From positions 1-5,043 of the forward strand of contig QIDY01000289.1 of assembly GCA_003228495.1 (NCBI GenBank): a DNA stretch of 5,043 nt. The letters run 5' to 3'. Source of the stretch: Nitrospirota bacterium. GTDB lineage: Bacteria; Nitrospirota; Nitrospiria; Nitrospirales; UBA8639. Below are positions 1-5,043 of the stretch, in pieces. The translations under genes were made by a program, and so were the position numbers. Within the stretch, counting starts at the first letter, position 1. Each line of letters begins with the position of its first letter. The notes under the pieces were generated by a model. The model saw only the letters and a program-made list of their open reading frames with translations. It ran no database searches and was not told the DNA's origin.

Positions 1-48
1 CCGTTCAAAGATGGCCCGAAGATTTGGATGCGAGATGTCAAAGTTATT

Positions 49-172
49 TGTAACTCAGGTATTTAGGCTGAAGACTAAAGGCTATTACTCATAATACACG
101 AAATGTTGGATGCTGACGCATGAGATTGGCCCCTGAAAGCCTTCGGCCTTCAGTCTATCCACCTAAGTTACA
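49..172. repeat. Imperfect inverted-repeat (palindromic) intergenic element
   Basis: The arm at 49-85 matches the reverse complement of the arm at 136-172 at 28 of 37 ungapped positions by hand alignment. The outer 12 bases match at 11 of 12 (TGTAACTCAGGT against TGTAACTTAGGT). Each arm also has a loose 7-base periodicity: TTTAGGC, TGAAGAC, TAAAGGC at 62-82 on the plus strand, and GATAGAC, TGAAGGC, CGAAGGC read on the minus strand from 159. About 50 bases separate the arms. The element lies just downstream of mnmA and contains no convincing ORF. I see no clear target-site duplication and no transposase. It may be a degenerate MITE-like or REP-like repeat, or a structured 3' end of the operon transcript. 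The symmetry is visible directly; its nature is inferred. Confidence 0.55.
133..153 (-). terminator. Hairpin downstream of mnmA, possible 3'-end structure without a U-tract
   Basis: Read as minus-strand RNA this stretch folds into a 9-bp stem (one G-U pair) with a GAA loop, starting about 35 bases after the mnmA stop codon. The position suits an operon 3' end, but the hairpin is followed by GGGGCC rather than a run of U, so it does not meet the usual intrinsic terminator pattern. It is nested inside the larger inverted repeat at 49-172 and may simply be part of that element. Confidence 0.25.
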
Positions 173-188
173 TTTAATGGACAGGCCC

Positions 189-1349
189 TTAGCCGACGAC
201 AGGTTCTAATTGAGCATCTTTGCCTGAGGCAGGAGACTTGGAACTTTTGACGCAAGCTGGTTGAGCTTGAATAATGCCGCCGCCGAGGACTCGATCGTGC
301 TGATAAAAAACGGCGGATTGCCCTGGGCTTAATGCTCGAACGGGAGTTTCAAATTCCAAGGTAATGGCGTTTGTGCCTTCCCAATGCAATTTTGCGGGAA
401 CTGGAAGCGAGCCATACCGAAACTTCACATCGAGGAGTTCTCCCTCAACCAAATTTTCTCGAGAAAAGATATTGAGATCAGCCACCCGGCAGGTCCGTGT
501 GTCCAAATCTTCTGGGGGGCCCAAGACCACCAGGTTGAGATCAGGGACCACATGCTGAACATAAAGACGATTGCCTGTAGCAATCCCTAACCCTTTTCGT
601 TGGCCTTGAGTATAAAATGCCACGCCTTGATGCTGGCCGAGGGTTTTCCCATCATTATCAACAAATTTTCCCGGATTGGTCGCCTGCGGAGCATGTTCCT
701 TGAGGAATTCTCGATAATCTCCTTGAGTGACAAAACAAATTTCTTGGCTTTCCTTGAGTTCTTCAACCGGAAGCCCCATGGCTTCGGCTTCTGACCAGAC
801 CTGTGGTTTCTTCATTGAACCCAGGGGAAACAGCATCCTAGAAAGCCATTTTGCAGGAATACGATACAAAAAATAGGATTGATCTTTTTGGGTATCTCGC
901 CCTCGCGCGAGAAAAAATCTGCCCAGCTTATCTTGTTGGATTGTGGCGTAATGTCCGGTGGCTACAAAATCGGCCCCGAGTTGTTCGGCCACCTGAAACA
1001 AGCCCCCGAATTTTACCCGCTCATTACACCGGACGCAGGGATTGGGGGTTGTTCCCTGAAGATACCCCCCAATAAAATCGTCAATGACCCCTTGCTGAAA
1101 TGCTTCTCGGGTATCAATGACCTGATGCGAGATATCCAAGAGCTCCGCAACATGTTTGGCGATCCCGACCTTACAACATCCACGTTCCTGCCAGCGCTTG
1201 GAAACAGCAGTTTCATCCTCTTCTTCCCAAACCTTGAGTGTCACGCCAAGGACTTCGTAGCCCTGCTCCTTCAAGAGTTTAGCGGCCACCGAACTATCCA
1301 CGCCGCCACTCATACCCAGTACAACTTTTTGGGGAGTCAAAACCGCCAT
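189..1349 (-). CDS. mnmA: tRNA-specific 2-thiouridylase MnmA
   Basis: MnmA is a cytoplasmic enzyme that uses ATP and relayed sulfur to thiolate C2 of U34 in the wobble position of Lys, Glu and Gln tRNAs. The 386-residue product carries the N-terminal PP-loop SGGVDSS (residues 14-20), the GHYA segment (132-135) and DQSYFLY (156-162). The expected cysteine pair is present: Cys108 in the NPCVRCNERVKF context and Cys205 in SQEICF. A C-terminal beta-barrel follows. Length is normal for the family, with a poorly conserved tail of about 25 residues after GGGII. The ATG start directly follows the TAA of the upstream bactofilin gene, in the same frame with zero spacing. No good Shine-Dalgarno is visible, so translation probably depends on reinitiation. 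It is the last gene of the apparent operon. No key residue appears missing. Confidence 0.96.
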   Translation of the reverse strand: MAVLTPQKVVLGMSGGVDSSVAAKLLKEQGYEVLGVTLKVWEEEDETAVSKRWQERGCCKVGIAKHVAELLDISHQVIDTREAFQQGVIDDFIGGYLQGTTPNPCVRCNERVKFGGLFQVAEQLGADFVATGHYATIQQDKLGRFFLARGRDTQKDQSYFLYRIPAKWLSRMLFPLGSMKKPQVWSEAEAMGLPVEELKESQEICFVTQGDYREFLKEHAPQATNPGKFVDNDGKTLGQHQGVAFYTQGQRKGLGIATGNRLYVQHVVPDLNLVVLGPPEDLDTRTCRVADLNIFSRENLVEGELLDVKFRYGSLPVPAKLHWEGTNAITLEFETPVRALSPGQSAVFYQHDRVLGGGIIQAQPACVKSSKSPASGKDAQLEPVVG

Positions 1350-1808
1350 TTAGAGACTCAGAGGTTCGGTTTCCAATTTGGTTGATGATGATTTCGGTTG
1401 CCCATTGCCCATCATTCGCTCGTCCAAATCCATATCTAGGTTGGGTGCGGCACCCATGTCACATTCCCCCTGGAAATAGACCCCTTCTTCCATAGCAAAT
1501 GTCGGTGTATGCACATCTCCAATGAGGACAGCAGGTTTGAGGAGTTGGATTTTCTTATTAGCCGTAATTATTCCTTCAATCCTCCCACTACTCACAATAG
1601 TTCCACCAGTAATTGTTCCTTTAATTAAGGCATTTTCGCCAATAATCAGGGTATCGTCGATGGTGATTTCCCCTTCAAAATTACCGTCCACCCGCACCGT
1701 GCCCTCAAATTGGGCTTTGCCCTTAAAATCCACTCCTTTCCCGAGAAAGGTGTAAAACTCTTGCCCAAATCCGGCATCTCTCTTGGTTTTTTCCTTTTCA
1801 CCCCACAT
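1350..1808 (-). CDS. Bactofilin family cytoskeletal protein (second of two paralogues)
   Basis: This is a bactofilin (DUF583 family), a small protein that folds as a right-handed beta-helix and polymerises without nucleotide into filaments used as scaffolds. In the 152-residue product the repeated beta-helix rungs run from about residue 22 to 118, with typical phrases such as FEGTVRVDGNFEGEI, LIIGENALIKG and the closing FQGECDM. The domain is flanked by a charged N-terminal tail (starting MWGEKEK) and a roughly 34-residue polar C-terminal tail; such unstructured tails are usual. No signal peptide or membrane helix is seen. A strong AGGAGGG ribosome site supports the ATG start. It follows a paralogous bactofilin gene and abuts mnmA. 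Its cellular role cannot be read from sequence, but linkage to parAB suggests chromosome positioning or a polar scaffold; cell-shape or envelope roles are also known for the family. Confidence 0.93.
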   Translation of the reverse strand: MWGEKEKTKRDAGFGQEFYTFLGKGVDFKGKAQFEGTVRVDGNFEGEITIDDTLIIGENALIKGTITGGTIVSSGRIEGIITANKKIQLLKPAVLIGDVHTPTFAMEEGVYFQGECDMGAAPNLDMDLDERMMGNGQPKSSSTKLETEPLSL

Positions 1809-1812
1809 ACTG

Positions 1813-1819
1813 CCCTCCT
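1813..1819 (-). promoter_or_regulatory. Strong ribosome binding site of the second bactofilin gene
   Basis: The minus strand reads AGGAGGG four bases upstream of the ATG at 1808-1806. It is a near-perfect anti-16S match, fixes the start codon, and shows that this gene has its own initiation signal, unlike the mnmA gene that follows. Confidence 0.75.
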
Positions 1820-1912
1820 CTCATCCAGAGCTTGACTCTCGGGTGGCGAGCCAGGATCTCCATGTCCTCTGGGAATGATTTCCCTACTTTGTTCAGAATC
1901 ATGAAAATTGAT

Positions 1913-2389
1913 TTATTTCACTTTGACTGCTTCTTCAACCGAGACAACGAGTTTCGCCTCTTTGCCTTTTCGCTCACCTTTTTTTGGCATATTGCAGGAT
2001 CCATTAAATATCACGCCTTCATCCATTGAAAGTAGCGGCGTGGTGATGGAACCATCAAACACCGCCGGGCTAAGGAGTTTCACGAGATTTTTAGCCACAA
2101 TTTCGCCGGTAATTAATCCCTGGCAGGTCACTGTCCCAGCTTCGATTTTGGCCGTGATAACAGCCTTTTGACCGATGATCAAATTCCCATCGGTATAAAT
2201 TTCCCCCTCCAAGCGCCCATCAACCCTGACGGTGCCTTGGTACCGGATCGTCCCCTTAAAGGTAACCTCCTCTCCCACAAAGGCAATAATATCGTCTGAT
2301 TCTTCATGGTTACTTGAAACCGGTGGACTAGACTCTTCTGGTGGACTCACAACATTTTGCGGGGTTTCAGCAGTATTTTTTCCAAACAT
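1913..2389 (-). CDS. Bactofilin family cytoskeletal protein (first of two paralogues)
   Basis: This 158-residue bactofilin has a beta-helix domain at about residues 36-134, recognisable from FKGTIRYQGTVRVDGRLEGEI, LIIGQKAVITAKI, GLITGEIVAKN and the closing FNGSCNMP. It shares these landmarks with the adjacent paralogue, so the pair probably arose by tandem duplication. The N-terminus MFGKN fits the MFxK/R pattern reported as a membrane-targeting sequence in several bactofilins, followed by a Pro/Ser/Glu-rich linker (about residues 8-33). The C-terminal tail is basic (KKGERKGKEAK), in contrast to the other copy. A GGGAGGG ribosome site sits upstream. It lies between parB (141-base gap) and the second bactofilin gene (103-base gap), all in one direction. 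In Myxococcus, bactofilins organise ParABS, so a role in placing the segregation machinery is a reasonable inference, not shown here. Confidence 0.93.
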   Translation of the reverse strand: MFGKNTAETPQNVVSPPEESSPPVSSNHEESDDIIAFVGEEVTFKGTIRYQGTVRVDGRLEGEIYTDGNLIIGQKAVITAKIEAGTVTCQGLITGEIVAKNLVKLLSPAVFDGSITTPLLSMDEGVIFNGSCNMPKKGERKGKEAKLVVSVEEAVKVK

Positions 2390-2394
2390 GGAGA

Positions 2395-2403
2395 CCCTCC
2401 CTT
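2395..2403 (-). promoter_or_regulatory. Ribosome binding site of the first bactofilin gene
   Basis: The minus strand reads AAGGGAGGG about five bases upstream of the ATG at 2389-2387, which supports that start and hence the MFGK N-terminus. Confidence 0.7.
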
Positions 2404-2447
2404 ATGGTAATGACTGAATGCTGAACCTACTGACTCTGTTCTTCCCT

Positions 2448-2467
2448 AAACCGGGTTATGCCGGTTT
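2448..2467. repeat. Inverted repeat in the parB-bactofilin gap (7-bp stem, 6-base loop)
   Basis: AAACCGG and CCGGTTT form a perfect 7-bp stem around the loop GTTATG. On the transcribed minus strand the stem is followed by AGGG, so apart from the UUU inside the stem there is no U-tract. It could be a weak terminator or attenuator, an RNA processing or stability element, or a protein binding site. Confidence 0.4.
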
Positions 2468-2487
2468 TGTCCAATTGTTCTCTTCAC

Positions 2488-2517
2488 TCGCGTAGGAAGA
2501 CCCCATGTCATACGCGA
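2488..2517. repeat. Inverted repeat just downstream of parB (7-bp arms, 16-base spacer)
   Basis: TCGCGTA at 2488-2494 and TACGCGA at 2511-2517 are perfect reverse complements. The structure begins 13 bases after the parB stop codon. It has no following U-tract on the minus strand, so intrinsic termination is unlikely. A transcript-stabilising hairpin or an operator for a dimeric protein are both possible. Confidence 0.4.
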
Positions 2518-2530
2518 TTTCCTTCAAGTT

Positions 2531-3388
2531 TTATTCCAGAATAAGAGCCGCCACGCGGTCCAGCTCCTCATCTGAATAATAGTGAATGACGAGCTGTCCC
2601 CCTCGGACTCCGGTTTTCACATGCACTTTGGTGCCCAAATGTTTTCGTAACCGATCTTCCAAATGATGAAAGGTATTGTGCGCATTTTTGAGGGGTTTTG
2701 GATAATTCCCCTTTGTTTTCAAGGTGACAAGCTGTTCCGTTTGTCGAACTGAAAGATGCTCCGAGACAATTCGTTTTGCAATTTGTAATTGCGTACTGGC
2801 CGTTGAAATTCCCGCTAAGACCTTGGCGTGTCCAAGACTCAGTGCGCCGGATTCAATGAATTGCTGAATTTCTTTCGGAAGCATAAGAAGACGAAGAATA
2901 TTCGCAATCGAGGAACGATCTTTTCCGACTGACGTGGCCACCAGGTCTTGTGTTAAACCGAATTCTCCCATTAAACGAGAATACGCCTTGGCTTCTTCCA
3001 TAGGATTGAGGTTTTGTCGTTGAATGTTTTCCACCAAAGCTAGGGCCAGGGATTTTTCATCGTTGGAGTTTCGAACGAGAGCAGGAATCGTGGATAGCCC
3101 GGCAAGTGTTGCCGCCCGCAGACGTCGTTCTCCCGCAATGAGTTCGAACATCCCATCGCCTTTACGCCGAATGATAATGGGTTGCAGGACACCATGCTCC
3201 TTGATCGACTGGGCCAATGCTCCTAATTCTTCTTCACTAAAGACAGTCCGTGGTTGGTAGCGGTTGGGCATAATCTGTTTCATGGCAACCATGGAAACAG
3301 TCTGCCCATCCTGTTCAACCTTCCAAACCAGTGTCTTTTTTTCAGGAAGTAGAGCCTGAAGGCCCTTACCCAATGCTTTCTTTTCCAT
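2531..3388 (-). CDS. parB: Chromosome-partitioning protein ParB (Spo0J family, parS-binding CTPase)
   Basis: ParB binds parS, then closes as a CTP-dependent clamp that slides onto neighbouring DNA and forms the nucleoprotein complex moved by ParA. The 285-residue product has the family order: an N-terminal ParA-interaction segment (KKALGKGLQALLP, about 3-15); the CTP-binding ParB/Srx-like domain with NRYQPR (42-47), GVLQPI (66-71), GERRLRA (86-92) and ENIQRQ (120-125); a helix-turn-helix parS reader at about 145-167 (TQDLVATSVGKDRSSIANIL); and a C-terminal dimerisation region to residue 285. Length is typical and no key residue is missing. The ATG lies inside the 3' end of parA (23-base overlap) with an AAGGAG site upstream, so the two genes are co-translated. 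Two perfect parS sites occur about 0.9 and 1.6 kb upstream. Confidence 0.97.
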   Translation of the reverse strand: MEKKALGKGLQALLPEKKTLVWKVEQDGQTVSMVAMKQIMPNRYQPRTVFSEEELGALAQSIKEHGVLQPIIIRRKGDGMFELIAGERRLRAATLAGLSTIPALVRNSNDEKSLALALVENIQRQNLNPMEEAKAYSRLMGEFGLTQDLVATSVGKDRSSIANILRLLMLPKEIQQFIESGALSLGHAKVLAGISTASTQLQIAKRIVSEHLSVRQTEQLVTLKTKGNYPKPLKNAHNTFHHLEDRLRKHLGTKVHVKTGVRGGQLVIHYYSDEELDRVAALILE

Positions 3389-4133
3389 TCGCGAGAATCT
3401 CCTTGGCTAGGTCAAGATAAGCCTTAGCGCCATTGGATGCAGCATTATACGACAAAACTGGCTTCCCGTGGCTTGGAGCTTCTGCCAACGCCACATTTCG
3501 AGGAATAACGGTTTGAAACACTTTCTCTTTGAAAAACCCTCGAATTTCGCTTTCAACCTGTCTGGAAAGATTAATGCGAGAATCATACATCGTCAACACA
3601 ATACCTTGCAGGTCCAAATCGGGATTAAAGGAATCTCGAATTCGCTCAATATTTCCCATCAGCCGTCCGAGCCCCTCCATCGCATAATACTCACATTGCA
3701 CAGGAACAATAAGGGCCGAAGCTGCAACCAAGGCATTAATCGTTAACAAGCCAAAGGCAGGCGGGCAGTCAATAATCACAAAATCATGGCCCTGAATGTC
3801 CCCGACGATAGTTTTCACAATGGATTCTCGATCGGCCAGGTTGGATAACTCTATTTCAGCCCCGACCAAATCTCCATTCGATGGAAGGATATTTAAACCG
3901 TGTATACACGTAGGTAGAATACTTGATACAATAAGCCGACTCTCTATAATACATTCATAAATCGTCGCACCATTTGGCTCGACAGATACGCCACTGGTCG
4001 CATTAGCTTGAGGATCCAGGTCAATCAATAACACTGATTTCCCGGAAGTGGCCAAGGCCGCACCAATATTAATAGCCGTCGTGGTCTTACCCACACCACC
4101 CTTTTGATTGGCAATAGCTATAATACGTGTCAC
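3366..4133 (-). CDS. parA: Chromosome-partitioning ATPase ParA (Soj family)
   Basis: ParA is a Walker-type ATPase whose ATP-bound dimers coat the nucleoid and are released by ParB, giving directed movement of parS complexes. The 255-residue product has the deviant Walker A KGGVGKTT (11-18) with signature Lys11 and Lys16, the DLDPQANAT switch (38-46), Walker B FVIIDCPP (118-125), PVQCEYYAMEGL (144-155) and the RQV segment (191-193) corresponding to the Soj nonspecific DNA-binding region. There is no N-terminal helix-turn-helix, as expected for chromosomal rather than P1-type plasmid ParA. The start is GTG, forced by an in-frame TGA immediately upstream; the ribosome site is weak. Its 3' end overlaps parB. 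A parS site lies about 130 bases upstream, so ParB binding could influence its transcription, though this is not shown. Confidence 0.97.
   Translation of the reverse strand: MTRIIAIANQKGGVGKTTTAINIGAALATSGKSVLLIDLDPQANATSGVSVEPNGATIYECIIESRLIVSSILPTCIHGLNILPSNGDLVGAEIELSNLADRESIVKTIVGDIQGHDFVIIDCPPAFGLLTINALVAASALIVPVQCEYYAMEGLGRLMGNIERIRDSFNPDLDLQGIVLTMYDSRINLSRQVESEIRGFFKEKVFQTVIPRNVALAEAPSHGKPVLSYNAASNGAKAYLDLAKEILANGKESIG
3399..3404 (-). promoter_or_regulatory. parB ribosome binding site inside parA
   Basis: AAGGAG on the minus strand lies ten bases upstream of the parB ATG (3388-3386), within the last codons of parA. It supports the chosen start and implies that parA and parB are translated from one message. 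Confidence 0.7.
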
Positions 4134-4263
4134 TCAGAATCCATTGTAAAGAAAAATGTGCTGCTAGGAATCATAAGTACTTAATTTTAAAGAGATTAAA
4201 TTTCAAAATAATTTTCATTTTTGGAGTTATTCAACATTCCTAAAAGAATAAATTTTCGTTTAT
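4134..4263 (-). promoter_or_regulatory. AT-rich leader upstream of parA, possible promoter region
   Basis: This gap between parS and parA is much richer in A+T than the coding regions and holds no gene. Loose promoter-like hexamers are present on the minus strand: TTGAAA at 4206-4201 and TATGAT at 4175-4170, but their mutual spacing (25 bases) is wrong for a single sigma-70 promoter. TTGAAT with TATTTT 18 bases downstream is another weak pair. I therefore support a likely parAB promoter region but not an exact promoter. Confidence 0.35.
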
Positions 4264-4279
4264 TGTTCCACGTGGAACA
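4264..4279. promoter_or_regulatory. parS: parS centromere site (rsmG-parA intergenic)
   Basis: TGTTCCACGTGGAACA is a perfect 16-bp palindrome matching the broadly conserved bacterial parS form (TGTTNCACGTGNAACA). It begins 17 bases beyond the rsmG stop codon and sits about 130 bases upstream of the parA start. It is the expected loading site for the ParB encoded in this window. Confidence 0.95.
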
Positions 4280-4490
4280 CTCGAAATATGTATTAATTAA
4301 GGAATATGCTTTAACACAGAGATCACTCGCTTGCCAAACCCAAAAGGCAATTCATAGGGAATTTCTCTGACGATTGCCATACCCTGCAGTTTCTCCGGAT
4401 TGTCATTATTTGTGGATCGAAAAACAACTAGTTTCCCATCTTTTTTCAAAATATTTTTCACATATGGCAAAATATGGTCAAGACTCACGG

Positions 4491-4504
4491 CTTTGCTCTT
4501 TGCT
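4491..4504. repeat. 7-bp perfect tandem duplication inside rsmG
   Basis: The plus strand reads CTTTGCT twice in succession (AGCAAAG twice on the coding strand). Seven bases is not a multiple of three, so the extra copy causes the rsmG frameshift. It is the size and form of change made by replication slippage, and it can revert by the same route. Confidence 0.9.
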
Positions 4505-4954
4505 CATGGCAACATCCCATTTGCCTTCTTCGTCCAGGAGTGAATGATCACTCTCCAACCGTTTTGGAAGAACTGAGATGCCTGATAACTCCAACTTCCC
4601 AATAACAGTGTGAAGAAAAGCGGTCTTGTTGGCACGAGGCTCCATTAAGGTCACTTGCAAGGATGGAAAAGCCAATTTAAGGGGAATTCCTGGAAACCCA
4701 CCACCCGTACCAATATCGATGATCGATACTGATGGATTTTCTGGTAAAGCCAAAGAGCCAGCTAACGAATCTACAAAGAGCAAAACGGCTTGCTCTTTTT
4801 CTGTTTGCAAACCTGTCAGGTTAACGGAACGATTCCAGAAGCTTAGCTCTTCATAATATAGGTGAAATTTCGCTAGAATGTTATCTTGGAAAGAAAAACC
4901 AAGATTTTTGGCCCCTTCTACAAAAAACTCAAGAAATTTATCTGTATTTTCCTG

Positions 4955-4972
4955 ATGTTCCACGTGGAACAT
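4955..4972. promoter_or_regulatory. parS: parS centromere site overlapping the rsmG start codon
   Basis: The 16-bp parS core TGTTCCACGTGGAACA (4956-4971) is identical to the downstream site and is extended to an 18-bp palindrome by the flanking A and T. On the minus strand it is also the first six codons of rsmG, encoding MFHVEH. Overlap of parS with the start of gidB/rsmG is a recognised arrangement near replication origins. Confidence 0.95.
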
Positions 4973-5043
4973 TACACATTAGGCTGCATGGTGATAGAGG
5001 ATTTTTTATACTCTGCAGAAAGATATAGTTACTTGTGCATCAA

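Larger units (their letters stand above)
4297..4972 (-). pseudogene. rsmG: 16S rRNA (guanine-N7) methyltransferase RsmG (GidB), frameshifted by a 7-bp duplication
   Basis: RsmG uses S-adenosylmethionine to methylate N7 of G527 in 16S rRNA. The first frame (4972-4478, 164 residues) contains FWNRSVNLTG (45-54), the SAM-binding IDIGTGGGFPG (85-95) and LMEPRANKTAFL, then runs off-frame after KWDVAMSK to a TGA. The expected remainder (SLDHILPYVKNILKKDGKLVVFRS through LPFGFGKRVISVLKHIP) is in the next frame, ending at 4297. The break coincides with a perfect 7-bp tandem repeat at 4491-4504. Removing one copy gives DVAMSKAVSLDHIL and a 222-residue protein of normal length, matching the family's D-x-x-x-S-[RK]-A motif. 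As written, the product lacks the C-terminal third and is probably inactive. The start ATG lies in a parS palindrome; an in-frame TAA blocks upstream starts, and no Shine-Dalgarno is visible. Assembly error remains possible. Confidence 0.9.

Noticed and set aside
879..1385. 168-codon ORF on the plus strand opposite mnmA
   Set aside because: It lies wholly antisense to the well-supported mnmA gene and the bactofilin 3' end, shows no family motif, and is best explained as a frame shadow. The other plus-strand ORFs opposite bactofilins, parB, parA and rsmG are rejected for the same reason.
1871..1884. Hairpin GGGAA-TGAT-TTCCC between the bactofilin genes as a terminator
   Set aside because: The stem is only 5 bp with no U-tract on the transcribed strand, so it is not distinguishable from chance.
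2449..2475. Promoter for the bactofilin genes (TTGGAC plus TTTAGG on the minus strand)
   Set aside because: Both hexamers are poor matches and they overlap an inverted repeat; there is not enough evidence to call a promoter.
4130..4144. Four-codon upstream ORF (ATG to TGA) overlapping the parA GTG start
   Set aside because: It is too short to be informative, lacks a ribosome site and easily arises by chance in this AT-rich leader.
4227..4251. TTATTC/GAATAA inverted repeat as an rsmG terminator
   Set aside because: The 6-bp, almost all A-T stem with a 13-base loop would be unstable, and such matches are expected by chance in this AT-rich gap.
4297..4488. Separate 63-residue protein starting at a GTG
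   Set aside because: Its sequence is the C-terminal third of RsmG, there is no ribosome site before the GTG, and it joins the upstream frame perfectly when one 7-bp repeat is removed. It is part of the broken rsmG.
4973..5043. Tail of an upstream gene such as mnmG, or an rsmG promoter
   Set aside because: mnmG often precedes rsmG, but none of the three minus-strand frames here resembles an MnmG C-terminus and all carry stops. AT-rich hexamers exist but none is spaced as a convincing promoter.

Overview
All supported genes in this window lie on the minus strand, so transcription runs from high to low coordinates. In that order the layout is: rsmG (gidB, frameshifted), an AT-rich gap with a parS site, parA (soj), parB (spo0J), a gap with two inverted repeats, bactofilin A, bactofilin B, mnmA (trmU), and a terminal intergenic stretch holding an imperfect palindromic element. 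The grouping rsmG-parA-parB with parS sites is the classic arrangement found near many bacterial replication origins, so this is probably a chromosomal, origin-proximal locus. Only about 71 bases precede rsmG, and no gene is recognisable there.

The organism is a bacterium of moderate base composition (mid-40s % G+C by eye). The combination of chromosomal ParABS, tandem bactofilins and an MnmA-family enzyme suits a Gram-negative or deep-branching lineage. A Nitrospirota-like or related phylum is my best guess, but it rests on general resemblance only.

The core of the window is a chromosome-segregation module: the ParA ATPase, the ParB CTP-dependent clamp, and two perfect 16-bp parS palindromes. 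One palindrome forms the first codons of rsmG and the other lies between rsmG and parA. Directly downstream are two bactofilins, polymer-forming scaffold proteins that are known in Myxococcus to organise ParABS. This makes a joint segregation and scaffold operon plausible. The last gene, mnmA, begins immediately after the stop codon of the second bactofilin, in the same frame and without a visible Shine-Dalgarno, which suggests translational coupling.

The clearest anomaly is in rsmG. A perfect 7-bp tandem duplication (4491-4504) shifts the frame two-thirds of the way through the gene. Deleting one copy restores a full-length 222-residue RsmG with the conserved sequence intact across the join. 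The gene is therefore either a recent loss of function, a reversible slip mutation, or an assembly error. The second unexplained structure is the roughly 124-bp imperfect inverted repeat with a 7-bp internal periodicity downstream of mnmA (49-172). I found no clear evidence of a wholly new system. The most interesting biology is the parS/rsmG overlap, the rsmG frameshift, and the par-bactofilin linkage.
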